From contig PEDN01001388.1 in the NCBI GenBank assembly GCA_003864495.1, forward strand, positions 1 through 64,000: a stretch of DNA of 64,000 nt, read 5' to 3'. Origin of the DNA: Nemopilema nomurai (Eukaryota; Cnidaria; Scyphozoa; Rhizostomeae; Rhizostomatidae). The notes under the pieces were generated by a model. It was not told where the DNA came from. It did no database searches and was given only the letters and a program-made list of their open reading frames with translations. A program made the translations under genes and the position numbers. This document shows, one piece after another, positions 14,274 through 27,323 of the stretch (its first letter is position 1; each line of letters opens with the position of its first letter).

Positions 14274-17200
14274 TCACCCAATTCTTGCTTCTTCTGTTGT
14301 TATCCCCTTTTTCTTTGGCATCTTCTTTGCAGAAGAATCTTCTAATTCTCTGTCTTTGTAATAATGTGGAGCGACCTCAAGTAGCCAGTTGCTTTCTATC
14401 TCAATCACTTGTCTCATAAACTCTTTAGTTGTGAACACCAGTTCAAAGTAGACAAGCCATCTTGGCTGCTCTTCAAATAAACAACTGTTTGGGTGAACCA
14501 TTACAGTTTGTTGGTGCTTCACAGTTTTATAATGCCCCCCTTTGCTAAACTTTGCAGTATGGTAGAAATAGCCTGAGGTAATTGCTTTCCTTGCAGCTAC
14601 AGTGTCACTGGGGTTGTCTGTGAGTTCAATTTCCACTCTTTCCATCAAACCCTCCAGCTGGTCTCTGATATCCCTTCCTCGCTTCATTGACCTGTACTGG
14701 ATAAAATTCTCATAACACCACTGTGTACTGTAGCCTGCTTCAGCCCAAGAATCATACACATTCATCAATGTTAGATGATCTCCCCCAAACCTGAAAAAAT
14801 TCTTTCTGGCATTATCAGCATGAACAATCTTGTCTTTGGGTCGATAAAATATGGATGCATTCACAGACAGCATTGCAGCTATTGTAAGTATCTGCTCTGT
14901 GCATTTGTACTTCTCTGAAGCAATAATCATTTTGGACATCATTGGGTCAACTGGTAACTCTGCCATCCTGCGTCCAAGCTTTGTTAGTTCCCCTTTGTGA
15001 TTAAGAGCACCCAAGGCGTACAGTTGCTCCAATGCCAAAATCAATGTTTCAGCAGGAGGTGGATCCATAAAGTCAAAGTGGATCAAATCATTGATTCCTA
15101 GTGACTTGAGGAGCAAAACTACATTTCCTAGGTTGGTACGCTGGATCTCAGGAATAGTGTTATCTTCAAGCTCATTTTTATAGGCCCATGCTGTGTATAG
15201 TCTAAAGCATTTACCAGCTGCTACACGGCCAGCTCTACCTGCTCTTTGGTTTGCTGATGCTTTGGAGACTGGTGTTACAACAAGTGACTCCATCCCTGTG
15301 CGTGGGTTGTAACTTTTCTGCTTACAGAAGCCAGGGTCTATGACATATATTATGCCATCAATTGTCAATGATGTTTCAGCAATGTTTGTAGCAAGAACTA
15401 CTTTACGAGCACCAGGTGGAGTTGGTTCAAAGATTTTTGCTTGAAGATCTGAAGGCAGATTGGCATAGATTGGCAGAATAACTAACTCCTTCATCTTGCT
15501 CCCAAGTTTACGAGTTCTTTCTGTTAGCTGTTCTTGACAAACCTCTATTTCCTCTTGACCAGTGAGAAAGACAAGTATATCTCCCAAAGGTTGAGTAAGA
15601 TGAATCTGTAGAACAGTAACAACACATGCATCAATATAATCAGCTTCTGGTGCTTTTGTGTAGAAAATGTCAACTGGGAATCTACGTCCAGGTATGCGAA
15701 AGATAGGAGCATCATCAAAGAATGCTGAAAACTTTTCTGCATCAAGTGTAGCACTTGAAATCAGCAGCTTGATGTCCTTTCTAAATCTAGCAATATCTTT
15801 CACCAGTCCAAACAATATGTCAGTGTGCAATGTTCTTTCGTGAGCCTCATCAATGATAATGACACTATAGCTAGCAAGATCTGGTTCTCTTAAAAACTCA
15901 CGTAACAGCATGCCATCTGTCATATACTTGACAACAGTCTTGTCATTGCTGCAGTCTTCAAAACGGATGCTGTATCCAACTTCATTTCCTAGCTTCACAT
16001 TCATTTCCTCAGCAACACGAGCTGCAACACTCATAGCAGCAACACGCCGTGGTTGAGTACAACCAACTTTCATATTACCATCAGTGTATCCTGCTTCATG
16101 CAAGTACTGGGGGATCTGTGTTGTCTTACCAGACCCAGTTTCTCCTTCAATGATTAGAACTTGGTGACTTTCCAATGCTTCTAATAAACTTTCTATATGG
16201 AAAAATAGGAAGGCTTTGTCTTGTTTCCTGTAACGATAACTTTTTCAGTTCCTTCTCTGACAACGTAATAGATGTATTATCTTCTATAGAATGTTTCTTG
16301 CTTCCAGCAATTGTCCCTGCCATAACAAAGTCAATTTGGGTTTCTTCCACAAGCAGATCATAATCAGACTCCTTTTGCTTGTTTTTTGCTTTGGCATCCT
16401 TGGACCCAAAGTGCATCACTGCATCACCAATTTTATGCTCCTCCCATCGTTTTTGCTCTGACATGCTTCCTGGTTCATTTATAGTAGCATCATCTTCAAA
16501 GTTATCAATAATCTGCCCATCATCTGCTGGCATTATATACCTGTTCTCCCTCTGAGCTTCATTTATCTGCTCAAATTCACTTGCAAACTTGTATATCTTC
16601 TTTTTATATGCACGCTCAAGCTTCTCTCTTTCAGTTAGTTCTCTGGCATCAAACAGCCTCTCATCATCCTCTATCCCCTCCTTCAGCTCTTCTAACTTTT
16701 CAACTTCCCTTTTCTTTACATAATCTCTTCTGGCTCTCTTCCTTAAGTCTTTCATCATGGTCTGGTATTCCTCTTTACTCAAATCTTCCTTCATCTTACT
16801 TTTGTTTTCTGAATCTTCTGACTGATCCCCTTTTGATTTTTTTGTTTTCTTCTCATCCTTTTTCCTAAGCCTTTCAGCAAATTCATCTCTCTCTCTTAGA
16901 TCTTTTGCGCGCTCATCTTCACTACTGTCTGATCCACTATCATCTTTCTGTCTTTTCAAGGATTTGGACTTTTTCTTTACTTTCTTCCCTTTCTTCTTGT
17001 CATTTTCATCTTCTGAAGATTCATCACCACTTGATTTTCGTTTTCTTATATTCTTCTTTTGCTTCTTTACATAACTACTTGATTTACTTGCACTAAGAGC
17101 TTCGCCCTCGTCATCGTCTGACAACATTTTGTAACTAGAATACTTCTTTTGCAAAGCAATGGCCTCCCGTTCTTTCAATCTGTTGGCACTTTCTGCTTTC

Positions 17201-17418
17201 TCTTTTCTAGGTATTCTCATCCATACTTCTTCTGCAACAGTCTTTACTTTAGGATCGCCTCCGACAAAGTCTTCAATATTTCTCAAAAACTTTGACTTGT
17301 CGGCAGTTTTACCTGCAAGTGTTACAAGATATTCCACAACACAGTTGTCTGAAAGTCCCAGGGTTTCGTGTAACCTGTCTGAGGCCCAGTTGTGTAGTTC
17401 CTTATCTGACGCCATCAT
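14274..17418 (-). CDS. DHX16: DEAH-box RNA helicase DHX16 (Prp2 homologue), intronless with one frameshift
   Basis: DHX16/Prp2 remodels the activated spliceosome before the first catalytic step. The frame 17418–16147 encodes the N-terminal part: a short folded region, then a long Lys/Glu/Ser-rich segment. The frame ending at 14274 encodes the helicase core: GETGSGKT (motif I), TQPRRVAA (Ia), DEAH (II), SAT (III), LTGQEE (IV), TNIAETSLT (V), QRAGRAGR (VI), then the HA2 and OB-fold regions up to the KKMPKKKG tail. The two frames meet near 16190: FPYR is read in one and [17 protein letters not shown] in the other, consistent with two bases missing (or one extra) against the family. Combined length is about 1050 aa, near human DHX16 (1041). 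There are no introns, unlike all resolved neighbours. Either a sequence error, a recent mutation or a retrocopy is possible; the otherwise clean 3.1 kb argues for a working gene. Confidence 0.9.
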
Positions 17419-17686
17419 CCTTTACCTTAAAAATCGCAGATGAATTAACTCAAGCCTTTAGAGGCATTTGCATTTCAATCCTCTGAAAGTTCTGTGCACT
17501 TTAATGTTTCGTCTATAAAGCAGGCAGACGACAACGCCGTATTGTCGCCATGTTTCTAACCAGAATGAGGCTAGCCTCGATATCAACAGGTCGCACTCGT
17601 GTTGGGCCTATAGAAGAGTCAGAGTGGTCGAAAACCGAAAAGAAAAATTCTGCCTGATTATTTAGCAGAGGGCCCAAAGTAACAAC
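17419..17686. promoter_or_regulatory. Short shared promoter region between DHX16 and MAK16
   Basis: The DHX16 start (17418, minus) and MAK16 start (17687, plus) are 268 bp apart, head to head. A shared bidirectional promoter is inferred from the spacing. I see no TATA box that would single out one direction. Confidence 0.55.
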
Positions 17687-20600
17687 ATGCAGCACGATAC
17701 TGTAAGTAGAAGAATTTTTAGATAAATTTTGTCTTGTAACTAGATTCTTTGATACAAACGAACCCGAATCACGACACTTTTAGAGACTGGCAGCGCCAAA
17801 TGAGCCTCATCCTATCTGGTACTACCCGCTTTTAAGCTACCGATTAGGACGCATAAGCAAATGAAACTGACCTTGATATTATCTACATGTTTTTTTATCC
17901 AAGACAAAGATGTCTAGGCAAAAATACTTTGCCAATCGAGTCTTTCACAATGAATATTCAAATGGTTCTGGATGATGACCATGTTTTCCTAAAACCCATC
18001 AATCAAAAACTTTAGCACACCCTTTAATAAATAGAAGCTAGAAATTTAAAAGGAGACTCTAAAATCCTAACAGCCTTTTCAAAGCGTCACGTTTTGCTAG
18101 ACCTTATACTGTTTGCAGTTTGAGACACAGCAAAGAGAGAAGTAAAGTACCATATCACACATCCTGATTAGTTGAAAATTTTAGTCCCATACCTATAAAG
18201 TAAGGATCGTTTTGGGAAACTGGTCTAAAGTTAAAATTTTATATAATGTAAGATTATATCTAGGTAACGAGGGGTCTTGAAACAGACACTCAAAAGTGTT
18301 GGGTTCTTCATGACTTTTTCTGTGTGGCTTCAGATGCTTTTAGTGTTCTGACCTTATGCGTCTTCCTTTATGGCCCCATTGAATTTTCCTTTCATCCTTC
18401 ATAACAATCACCAAGTTCTTCATGGGGTATCCCTTTCTTCTCTTATGACTTTCCCCAAGTCTTTCTTTTCCTAAGTTGCAGGCCTTCCTGGGAAAGGCGT
18501 GCGATCGCACTCGCACACCTTGGTACACGCCTCCCCACACTGAGAAGTGTGTTTAATCGCACGCCTGTTTTGTAATTATTCATTTGTTTTTTAAACCTGG
18601 TTTCCATTTACCTGCAACCATAGAAAGGCTGCATGCAATGTGTTGCCGACAATAAGTTAAAAAGATTGCTTCGGAATCGTTGGCAGACGTGTGGCAAGCA
18701 AATGTTGATTAGCACAGGGAACTAAGAAGGTGGCAGTAACGCTTTGATGTTTACTTTTTCGAATTAAACATTATGCGGTGCCAGCACGTCATTTTGGAAA
18801 GCCGTTGTGACGATTATTTCTTACAATAAAACACGGACCAAATGACCATAACACGGGGACTTGTTTTACACAATGTTTTGAGATTACAAATTTTCAGCAT
18901 TGTAAACATGAAGTGCGCAGAAGTGCGGCAAGTTCCTGTTCATTCTTACTTTTTGAAAAGACAACAGAAAACATTTGGACATTTGGAAAATATTCCCCTA
19001 GAATTCTTACAAAAATTGTACTCAATAATTCCGAGACGTCTGCATGCAGTCCGCCTTTCCCGTGGTTTCCCAACCAAGTATTAAAGAGAACACATGAAGC
19101 CATTGGACAATTCGACTAAAATTTCAAACCATTATTAATTAAAATATACTTTGTTGACTGTCAAAAGATCTACACTTGAAATATGGCGTCTTCAGAAAAG
19201 AAAAGTAAAGGGGTTACAAAGGACCTCTCCACTTTCTTGAAATGGGGCAAGGATTACATCATAGGCTACACTGTCGAAACCCTCGACAATAAACAGTGTG
19301 TGACAAAGATTTGGTGCAAGTTGTGTGCAAAATATCGTGAACAGATTATCCGACATCCATCATGCAAAGGAGCTGCAGCTATTGCCGTGAAAGCATTTGC
19401 CGATGGCACACCAATAGTCACCAAGTTTCAGGTAAATATTCTTTTTACAGATTTTTTCTTTGTAGTGCAAAGCACACATCGTCTGGGCTCGGAGTTTTTA
19501 CACAGTTTTAAAAACAAGCGATTGATGTACGATTTTAAGAATTTTACACTTTATTTTAAGTGTTTTCTAATGTTAAATAATTGCTTTATTGTGATATGTC
19601 TTTATAGGTTGACCGCCATCTTACTGGAGAAGCGCATAAGACAGCTTTATTGCTTGACAATCGAAAACCAGCTGAGGAGAAACTGGATACAAGCAACCGA
19701 CCGATCCAGCCAGACATCAGAGCATCCTTAAATGAATCAGCACGTGATTCATTCACGAAGCTAATGAGGACTGCATATGAAATGGCAACAACACCCTCAA
19801 TGGCTCACAAGCATTTCAAGGTCCTTGTAAAATGCCAGCGTGCTAATGGTGTGAGACTCGTGCAAGGGAAAGATTCAAGCAATGCAGCACGTGAATTTAT
19901 ACATTACATTGCTGAGGCCATCACAGAGAAGTGTGCAGGAATTGTTGCTGGCAGTGATTTTATGTCAATATTATCAGATGGCTCACAAGCACGCAAAACA
20001 AACGATGAAAAGGAACTCGTACTTGTGCGAGTAGAACGAAATGGAATCCCTGTTTACTTCGTTGTTTCTCTTTTGGAGATGACCAGTCTTGGAGGGGGCA
20101 ATTCAGATTCAATAAAAGCGGCTATTGACGGCATCTTTAAACAAAGTGAAAGTGAAGGGAATGGAAACCAGAATGGTCCAATACCATTGGCAAACTATAA
20201 AAAAATGGTAGTCAGCGCAACTGCAGATGGTGCCAATGTTAACATGGGGATCTACTCTGGTGTGTTAACTCAGATGAAGCAGGAAAGAGATTGGCTGGTG
20301 ACAATTCATTGCGCCAATCACCGCCTGGAGTTGGCACTAAAGGATGCAATAAAACAATTTCAACCGTTCCGAGAAATTGACTCTTTCTATAGAGATATGT
20401 GGAGCCTATTTAAAAACTCTGGAAAACTAAAAGCAGAAGTTAAAAAAGCTTCTGAGGCCCTTGATATAAGTCATTATACTTTGCCAAAAATACATGGAAC
20501 CCGATTCCTGAGCCACCGGAGAAGGGGGTTAGCAAAACTCCTGCATAATTGGCCCACATATATTGTGGTATTTGATAATGCACTGGCTGCTACGAAAGGA

Positions 20601-23600
20601 TATACAGCTGACACAAGAGCAAAAGTTGGTGGATTTTTGAAAAAGTTAAAATCGTATCCATTTCTCTGCAAAGTAGCTGGTTATCTTGATGTTCTCGAAA
20701 TCATGGGCCCACTTTCTCTGGTTTTCGAAAAACATGACCTAATGGCTTTTGAGATACCCCCAGCTGTAGAGAAAACACTCGACACCTTGGAGGAAATTCA
20801 AGAGAATGCTTTGACCCCAGATTACATTCTCAGCAGCTACTTGGCAAAGTTTTGTGTAGCACAAGATGGTGATGTGACTAAAGTAAAAGCAAATTACCCC
20901 AAAGCTGGTCACGAGAGACGCAAACTAGAAAATCAAGAGTTTTTTGACTTGGAGTTAGAGCAAATGGTCAATGCTAGTTATGCAGCAACAGAAAAAGCAC
21001 TTGAAATGCAGGCAAAAATGGCAGAAATTTTGTGTCCTTTAATTCGTAATCGCTTTTCGTCGTATGACCAAGATGTTTTTAAAGCTATGACCTGGATTGA
21101 TCCAAAATACTGGGACCATTCCGATAAAAACTATGGCAAGGGTGACATCTCCACAGTTTGTGAAATTTTCAGGGAGCCTTTGGAAGCAGCATCTTTTAAT
21201 AAAGGAAAAGTTTTTGAAGAATGGCGCTCTTTAAAGATCCTTCAAAAGTCGCTGTATGCAAAGATGGAGTCAAGGCCATTTTGGGAAAATATAATAACAT
21301 ATCGAAAACGAGAGTTCCCAAATTTGTCACTTCTTGTGAGCTTGTGTCTGTGTGTTTCTGGTTCGAATTCCTCAGTGGAGCGCGCCTTCAACATTTTGAC
21401 CACTATTTTATCAGATCGCCGACTCAGCATGTCTCACGATACAATGGAAAATTGCATACTGATTGCTGGAAACGACAGCAATTGGTCGAAGGAAGAAAAA
21501 GATGAACTCATAATGCGCGCTGTTGACATTTACATGGAAAAAAGAAGGACGGCAGTACATGCACAAAGTACTGAAGACGATCGACCAAACAGCTACAAAA
21601 CATTTAAGCAGGACGAATCAGATACTGAATCTACTTCTTCGGACAGCGAAGTTAGCTTATCAGAATGACTAAACTTTAGAGTTCAATCATGTTTTGCCGT
21701 GACAATCCTTTTAGTTCAAGCTTATTTCAGTAAAAAGCAGATCCTTTTATGATAGTAATGTTATGTTGAAAACAGATGAAATGACTTAAGAAATGAGTAT
21801 GCAAATTATTTATGGCTCTATTTAGTATGCAACTGAATATATGTAGTAATAAGACAAAATACCAATAGCACTCCATCGCACTCCTACCACAATCTAGGAG
21901 TGCGAAATGCCACACGTGTGCTAATTTATTCCCAGGAAGGCCTGAGTTGCCTTTTTTCCAGGGTCCTCAGGCTGTATGTTGTTGCCACTTTTTATTTTGG
22001 ATCTCTTACCCACAGGTCCTTTTCTTCATCAGATCGTTTATATAATTCTTGGTAATTTTTTGTAAGTAGTTAACAGCTCTATGGTATTCTATCCCTGTTT
22101 TAGGAGGTTTATTCTTTTTGTATTGAAGTTTCCTTTCATAACAAGCTATCTTTCAAGACTTTCAAGTCTGCTTATATTTTGCTATTTTCTCTAGGTAATT
22201 TGGCAGCTAATTGACAAAGGATTTTGCTCCTTCAAGACAAAGTAAGTTGTTTTATTAACACATTTCTATTTGTAAACAATATTCATCATAAAATGTACAC
22301 ATTTTAGCTCTCTTAGAATTGATTGAAAATGGTTTTATTCAATACTTGGTATGTGCGAGTTTTTCTGGCCATGCACCAATCTATTTGTATAATGGGCTGC
22401 TACATTTGTATAGTTACAGAATATAATCTCCTTACCCAAAACTATTTCATCTACTGTTAACAGTGAATTTAATTTGATGTTGAAAACTTTCAGGAGAAAT
22501 AAAATGCTGCCGAATTCAATATACTTTAAAGTACTTCGTAATCAGGGCCCTAGAAGCTCAATGTGTTCCCATATGGGATATAACAACAGGGTCAAAAAGA
22601 TTGCTTAACAGCTAATACAACAAGATCCTTTATCAGTTAATACCCAATCTGCAACCAACACCTGGTGGTTACCCTAAAACCAAGCATTTTGAATTTTCAA
22701 TCCAAGAGGTGTTTTACTGTTTGATGGATTATTATGCTTTTTGGTGATCATGGGAAAGAAAGCAAAGTAGAGCTGGCAACATTCATTGGCTAAGGAAGAA
22801 TTAAATTAACTGTTACAAGTGGAAAATTAAAATGCTACGTTGGAAAATTTCTCCATCAATTTCTTTGATTTCTGTTCAGCTTTTAACACCAAAGGTCTCC
22901 TTGAAAGGAACCTAGCCCTTGACAATAGACATGTAGAATGGTGGATGCTGCTACATATCATTTCAAAGGCTGCTATCAACATTTTATTTTACCTTACTTA
23001 CCAAAGCATTTCTTGAAATTCATAACTAAGGAAATGGCATTTTAGATACAAGTGTTTTATCAATTATGCAGTGATCACTTCATCTCCAAGTAATAGCATT
23101 TGATTTTGTGACTGCATCAAAACACTTAGTTTAAGATTTCTAATTACTTTGTCAAAATAATTGTTTGAAAATATTCAATTTAGTTTGCATTTCAAATTTT
23201 AGGTAGCCATTTGGAGCTTCTCAATAATTTATACTTTTAATGACAAATCACCTAAAAACCACATTAGCACCAATAGTCATTTAGTCATGGGCAACTTACA
23301 TAATTAGCAGTCTAACCATTTTCCTTAGCAATGAAATCGTTTCTCACATGGCAGGTGTCTCATCATGTACCTACTAGGGAAACTTTGGCATATACCTATA
23401 TCTACATTATTTCTCGCACCCTAGGTATGTGAAGTGATTTTACTGTAACAGAAACCGGCTGCATTGTACCACTAGTAATGCAGTCTGCCAAGTCTGCTAC
23501 TAGTAAATGCAGTTTTTGTCTGTTTGCTATCAATATCAAAGTTTTTTGTGTTGGTAAATGGCACTCTCTCATTTCAGGACTGAAACAAAGACATTCTGTC

Positions 23601-26600
23601 GAAATGAGTACAGCCTTACTGGGTTATGTAACAAAACATCCTGTCCTCTCGCAAATAGTAGATATGCAACTATCAGGGAGCATGATGGTATTTATTTCTT
23701 ATGAATCTTTAAAGCTTAAACATGGGAGTCTATTGAAATCACACCACGACAAAAGCCTTTTATTGTTGCATGCAGCTGTTCTGGATCAATTAAGAAGAGT
23801 ATCTTGCAGGCAATTTTTATGAATAATTTCAGGTAGCCTACATCGCCTGCAGTCAGCTATTCAATTTCGCAATTTTTTGCCTATGCTCCTCATTGTCTTA
23901 GACTTGAGAAAAATTGTAGGGAATTTTCAAGATTGATTTTGTTTGAGAAAAGTAACTTTTTGCTTCATGGAGATAGGTCAGAGATAGGATGTTTAGCTTT
24001 CATTTTAAGTGCAAGCTTATTAAATGCGAATTTTTTGGTGAACAGTCCTTTTTTTATTTAGGATTTATTTGAAACTTCTTTTTAGGTGAATGTTATTTGT
24101 ATATGAAAACAATTGAAAGGGCACACTCACCTGCAAAACTATGGGAAAAAGTCAGACTTTCCAAAAACTATGAAAAAGCGCTTGAACAGATAGACAGAAA
24201 CCTGATTTATTGGCCAAGGCATCTTATACACAGATGCAAGCAGAGGTTCACAAGAATAAAACAGGTTGATTTAGTTTTGTATTTTTTCTTTGTATTCCTT
24301 CTACATTACTTTTTGCCTTACTTTTGGATTCCCTTAAAATTTACCTTTGTGTAGCTCTTTAAAGCTAGAAAAACTGTATAAGAAGGTTAGGCCTTCAACT
24401 GCAGAGTTGTAGACTGCAATAAAAATTCAGTCTTACGACAGCCCTCTGTCCTGAGTAATGAATGGAGAAGCAAGTTTCTTGTTCAAGTGAAACATTTTTA
24501 TGCTTTGCCATATATTCACCATAATTATTTGCCATAATACTATCTACTATCTTGTTAAGCCTTAACATATTGTTTCCCATTTCAGTATCTGATCCGAATG
24601 AGGAAGTTGAAGCTGAAAACACAGTAAGTAAAAGTCATGCCTATGAGCAACCTAATCCTTTTTGTGTGAAAATTAGGCCTTTTTGTTAAAGCCTTGACTA
24701 ACCGAGCTATGGGAAATTGTCAAGCATTGGGAAACCGCTGGTCAGTATTGGAGTGGATTTTGAATGTAAGAAGTGTGGGTTCTGGGAATGCCTGGGTATA
24801 CAAGGATGGCTCAGCGGGTAGTGTTGCTGACTCAAGGGTCCGTGGTTTGAGTCCCTGGCATGACCAAACTTGCACACAGAGTGAGGAGAGCCACTAGCTC
24901 TCAGTAATTCAAGGCATAAGGAATCAGGACGGGCCAGGTGTGGTCCATCATGAGAAAGGACCAGGACGCTGAACGATAAGCATAATACTGCTCAGTGTCC
25001 TAAAAACTACCTTCAGAAGCTTGGTAGAAACAAATACAAACAAATTCAAATTGGATTGTACTAAAAACAGTTCCTTTACTGTCTCTTCTGTTTAATTCAC
25101 TTCAGTTTAATAGCTAGGTTGATTCTCATCAATCAGTGTATCTAAGCAAACACCCTCCTAGAATGTGAAAAAGAGTTGATAATTTTTATAAATGTTGCTA
25201 GAAAGCAAAGCCAAGAGTTCCACATATTAAGGTGAATAAAGGTGTTAGTAAGCATTTATGTGGCAGCAGAGGTATCCCTGAGGGTGGTGAGGGTTTTCAA
25301 ATATGTGTAAAGCAAGTTATTTCAAAAATCATTGTGGTCATCTCTCAATATTTTTGACAAGATTGTAATTCTAAAATCTATGACCTCAGGAAGAAGCTTG
25401 TGACCATCAGCAAAAAGATTGAGAGAAGGGAAGCAAAAAGAGAGGTTTGTTGTCATTATATCCATAGCTGAGTGCCTATAAACTGTGTCTTTCTTCTATG
25501 CCAAAACTATGTGCTATTGTCTTTCTCCTACTTACAATGTTAAATTGAAAATTTTCAAGTTTACTTTAATCAGTCAATGCTAGGTTGCAACCAGAAATTG
25601 CATAGACGTTCCATTGTTTGCACTCTGTTCAATTTGATGTTTTACACTTCCTGTGTTTTATGTGTTTACACTTACATTTGATGTTTATTAATCCCAAGTT
25701 GTTAATACCTAAATTTGTTAATTTTAGTCAAAAGCCCTTTCAGCGGCACAGATAGAGAAATCAATTGAAAAAGAACTTTTGGAAAGACTAAAGAAAGGAA
25801 CAGTGAGTTTGGACCTTTTTTCTCCATTAATATAATTGATTTAAAATGCTTTACGTCAGATGCCACCATTTCAATTCCTCTGACTATCACTACTTCTTGC
25901 TTGTATATTTCCAATACTCCTCAATTGTATTTGTGAGATAGGCTTTTAACAAATCTAATGTCGTTTTCACAATGGATTGTAGAGACAGCTTGTAATGGCT
26001 GGTAAACAGGAGCCTGCTTTTATTTATTGTTTCAAACTGCAGAACTGATAAAATCGAAACTTCTTTTCAGTACGGAGATATCTATAACTTCCCTTCAACT
26101 GCCTTCGACAAAGCTCTAGATGAAGAGGAAGTGGAGTCAGATCACGGGGAAGCGGAGGTTAGACAGAGAAATCTTCTTCTAAATTCTAGATATCTTCGAA
26201 ATCTTCTTCTAAATCATCCAAACTAGTTCTAGATAACCAAAGTTTTGGTTGGTCATGTTATTACAAATATTCCAATTTTTTTTCGAAATGACACTTTTAT
26301 TGATGCAAAATAATACTGTGTTATTTATGATAATGACGTGACAAAAGTTGGCATTTTGCAAAGAAAGTTTAGCAGAGCCGCATGTTACAGCCATTGGATA
26401 GCAAAACCAGCCTTGGAGCTTGTCAGTTAGCCATGTTCTACGGTGATTTGTGCCATATTTCAAACATGCAATGATCTTCCATCATTTAATACTTAACTCC
26501 TGATTTATTGTTTAGTTGATATCTTTTATTTATTTTGCATCAACAGTACGAAGATTTGGAAGCTGAGGAAGGAGAGGTTGGTTTTTTTTATTTTTGAAGC

Positions 26601-27323
26601 CCAGAAGCCATAGATGCGTTTGCAGGAATTAATTTGCTATGGGCTCTTCTTCAATTGGTTCTAGGATCTTACCAGGGCTCACTTCTACTCTCTAGACTGC
26701 TTTCATTGCATAAAAAACTTTAAAATAGTTGAAAGTTCAAACAAAACCAGATCCTCTCTCTCTTTTAAATTCATATACGATTCTCAATCTCAAATTCAAA
26801 AGTTGGGATACATGTATCTGCTTTTGTTCATTTTGATGCTTTATGTTTTAGGAGGAAGATGAACTTCCGGAATTCGTTGATGGCGAAGAAATTGAAGAAA
26901 GCGATATTAGTGACATTGAGGTAGTCATCAGTTTTATCGTAGGATTTGAATTTGTTCTTTTTCACATTTCAACGCAGATTTTACTTCTTTGGCAAAGAAA
27001 GTCTCTCAGAACTAACGATATTTTGAAATGTATTGATCAACGGATGTATGTTCTTAACACTTGTGAAATGATATATGTTGCATTTGTGAATTTAGAGTAT
27101 TTTATTTCTTCTACATTTAGTCGATCATGTGCAACATTTTTTCTTTTGTAAGCTGGTATAAATTAGCTGATATATGTTTTCTTGTTTAAAGGATATATCA
27201 GTTTCAAGTGAAGATGAGTTGGAAGAGGAAGTTAAAGAGAAATCAACGAAAAAGAGGCCCAGGATTGAGATTGAATACGAAAGAGAGACTGAAGGAAAAC
27301 GAAAGGCGAAAGCTAGACATTAG
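17687..27323 (+). CDS. MAK16: MAK16 ribosome biogenesis protein
   Basis: Nucleolar factor for 60S ribosomal subunit maturation. Exons: 17687–17701, 22195–22241, 23578–23687, 24086–24264, 24586–24623, 25390–25444, 25728–25802, 26071–26157, 26547–26576, 26852–26920 and 27192–27323, summing to 837 nt (278 aa; human about 300). The N-terminus [20 protein letters not shown], the Cys-rich stretch [17 protein letters not shown], then [18 protein letters not shown] and [15 protein letters not shown] are family hallmarks. YGDIYNFP follows the basic helical part, and the C-terminus is highly acidic, then basic. The first coding exon carries just five codons and is followed by a 4.5-kb intron housing a hAT-like transposon; intron 5 carries a tRNA-derived SINE. 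All junctions are GT–AG and in phase. Confidence 0.95.
18479..21944 (+). mobile_element. Apparently intact autonomous hAT-like DNA transposon
   Basis: The 3466-bp element is bounded by inverted repeats beginning CAGGCCTTCCTGGGAA on the left (18479) and its complement ending at 21944. The 5-bp AGTTG flanks it directly on both sides, consistent with a target-site duplication. It encodes an uninterrupted spliced transposase. The left end holds a GC-rich subterminal stretch with several GTGCGA/TCGCAC motifs. It lies in MAK16 intron 1 in the sense direction. A deleted relative sits at 31811–32682. Confidence 0.9.
19183..21668 (+). CDS. hAT-like transposase (ZNF862-like group), two exons
   Basis: Exons 19183–19431 and 19608–21668 join in phase (CAG/GTAAAT ... 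TATAG/GTT) to give 769 aa. A zinc finger near the N-terminus uses Cys45-x2-Cys48 and His87-x5-His93; its last part spans the splice junction, so splicing is needed to complete it. Acidic residues in ILSDGSQ (about 207), ATADGANV (about 290) and SSVERAF (about 674) are candidates for the catalytic DDE triad. The C-terminal block [20 protein letters not shown] is the hAT dimerisation motif. The tail is acidic and serine-rich. The overall look resembles ZNF862/KIAA1586-like hAT-derived proteins. With inverted repeats and a relative nearby, I read it as a mobile transposase, not a domesticated host gene. Confidence 0.88.
24800..25052 (+). mobile_element. tRNA-derived SINE
   Basis: TGGCTCAGCGG at 24807–24817 fits the RNA polymerase III A box and GGTTTGAGTCC at 24844–24854 fits the B box, at tRNA-like spacing. 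The tRNA-like head is followed by about 150 bp of unrelated body and an A-rich tail with CAAATACAAACAAATTCAAA, ending near 25050. A normal tRNA gene would stop soon after the B box. It sits in MAK16 intron 5, sense orientation. The family of the body is not recognised. Confidence 0.8.

Noticed and set aside
16175..16200. A tiny intron to explain the DHX16 frame change
   Set aside because: The only GT...AG pair there would remove nine bases, which does not change frame, and the two frames are otherwise contiguous.
24804..24875. A functional tRNA gene
   Set aside because: A and B boxes are present, but the acceptor stem does not close convincingly and a long body with an A-rich tail follows, which fits a SINE.
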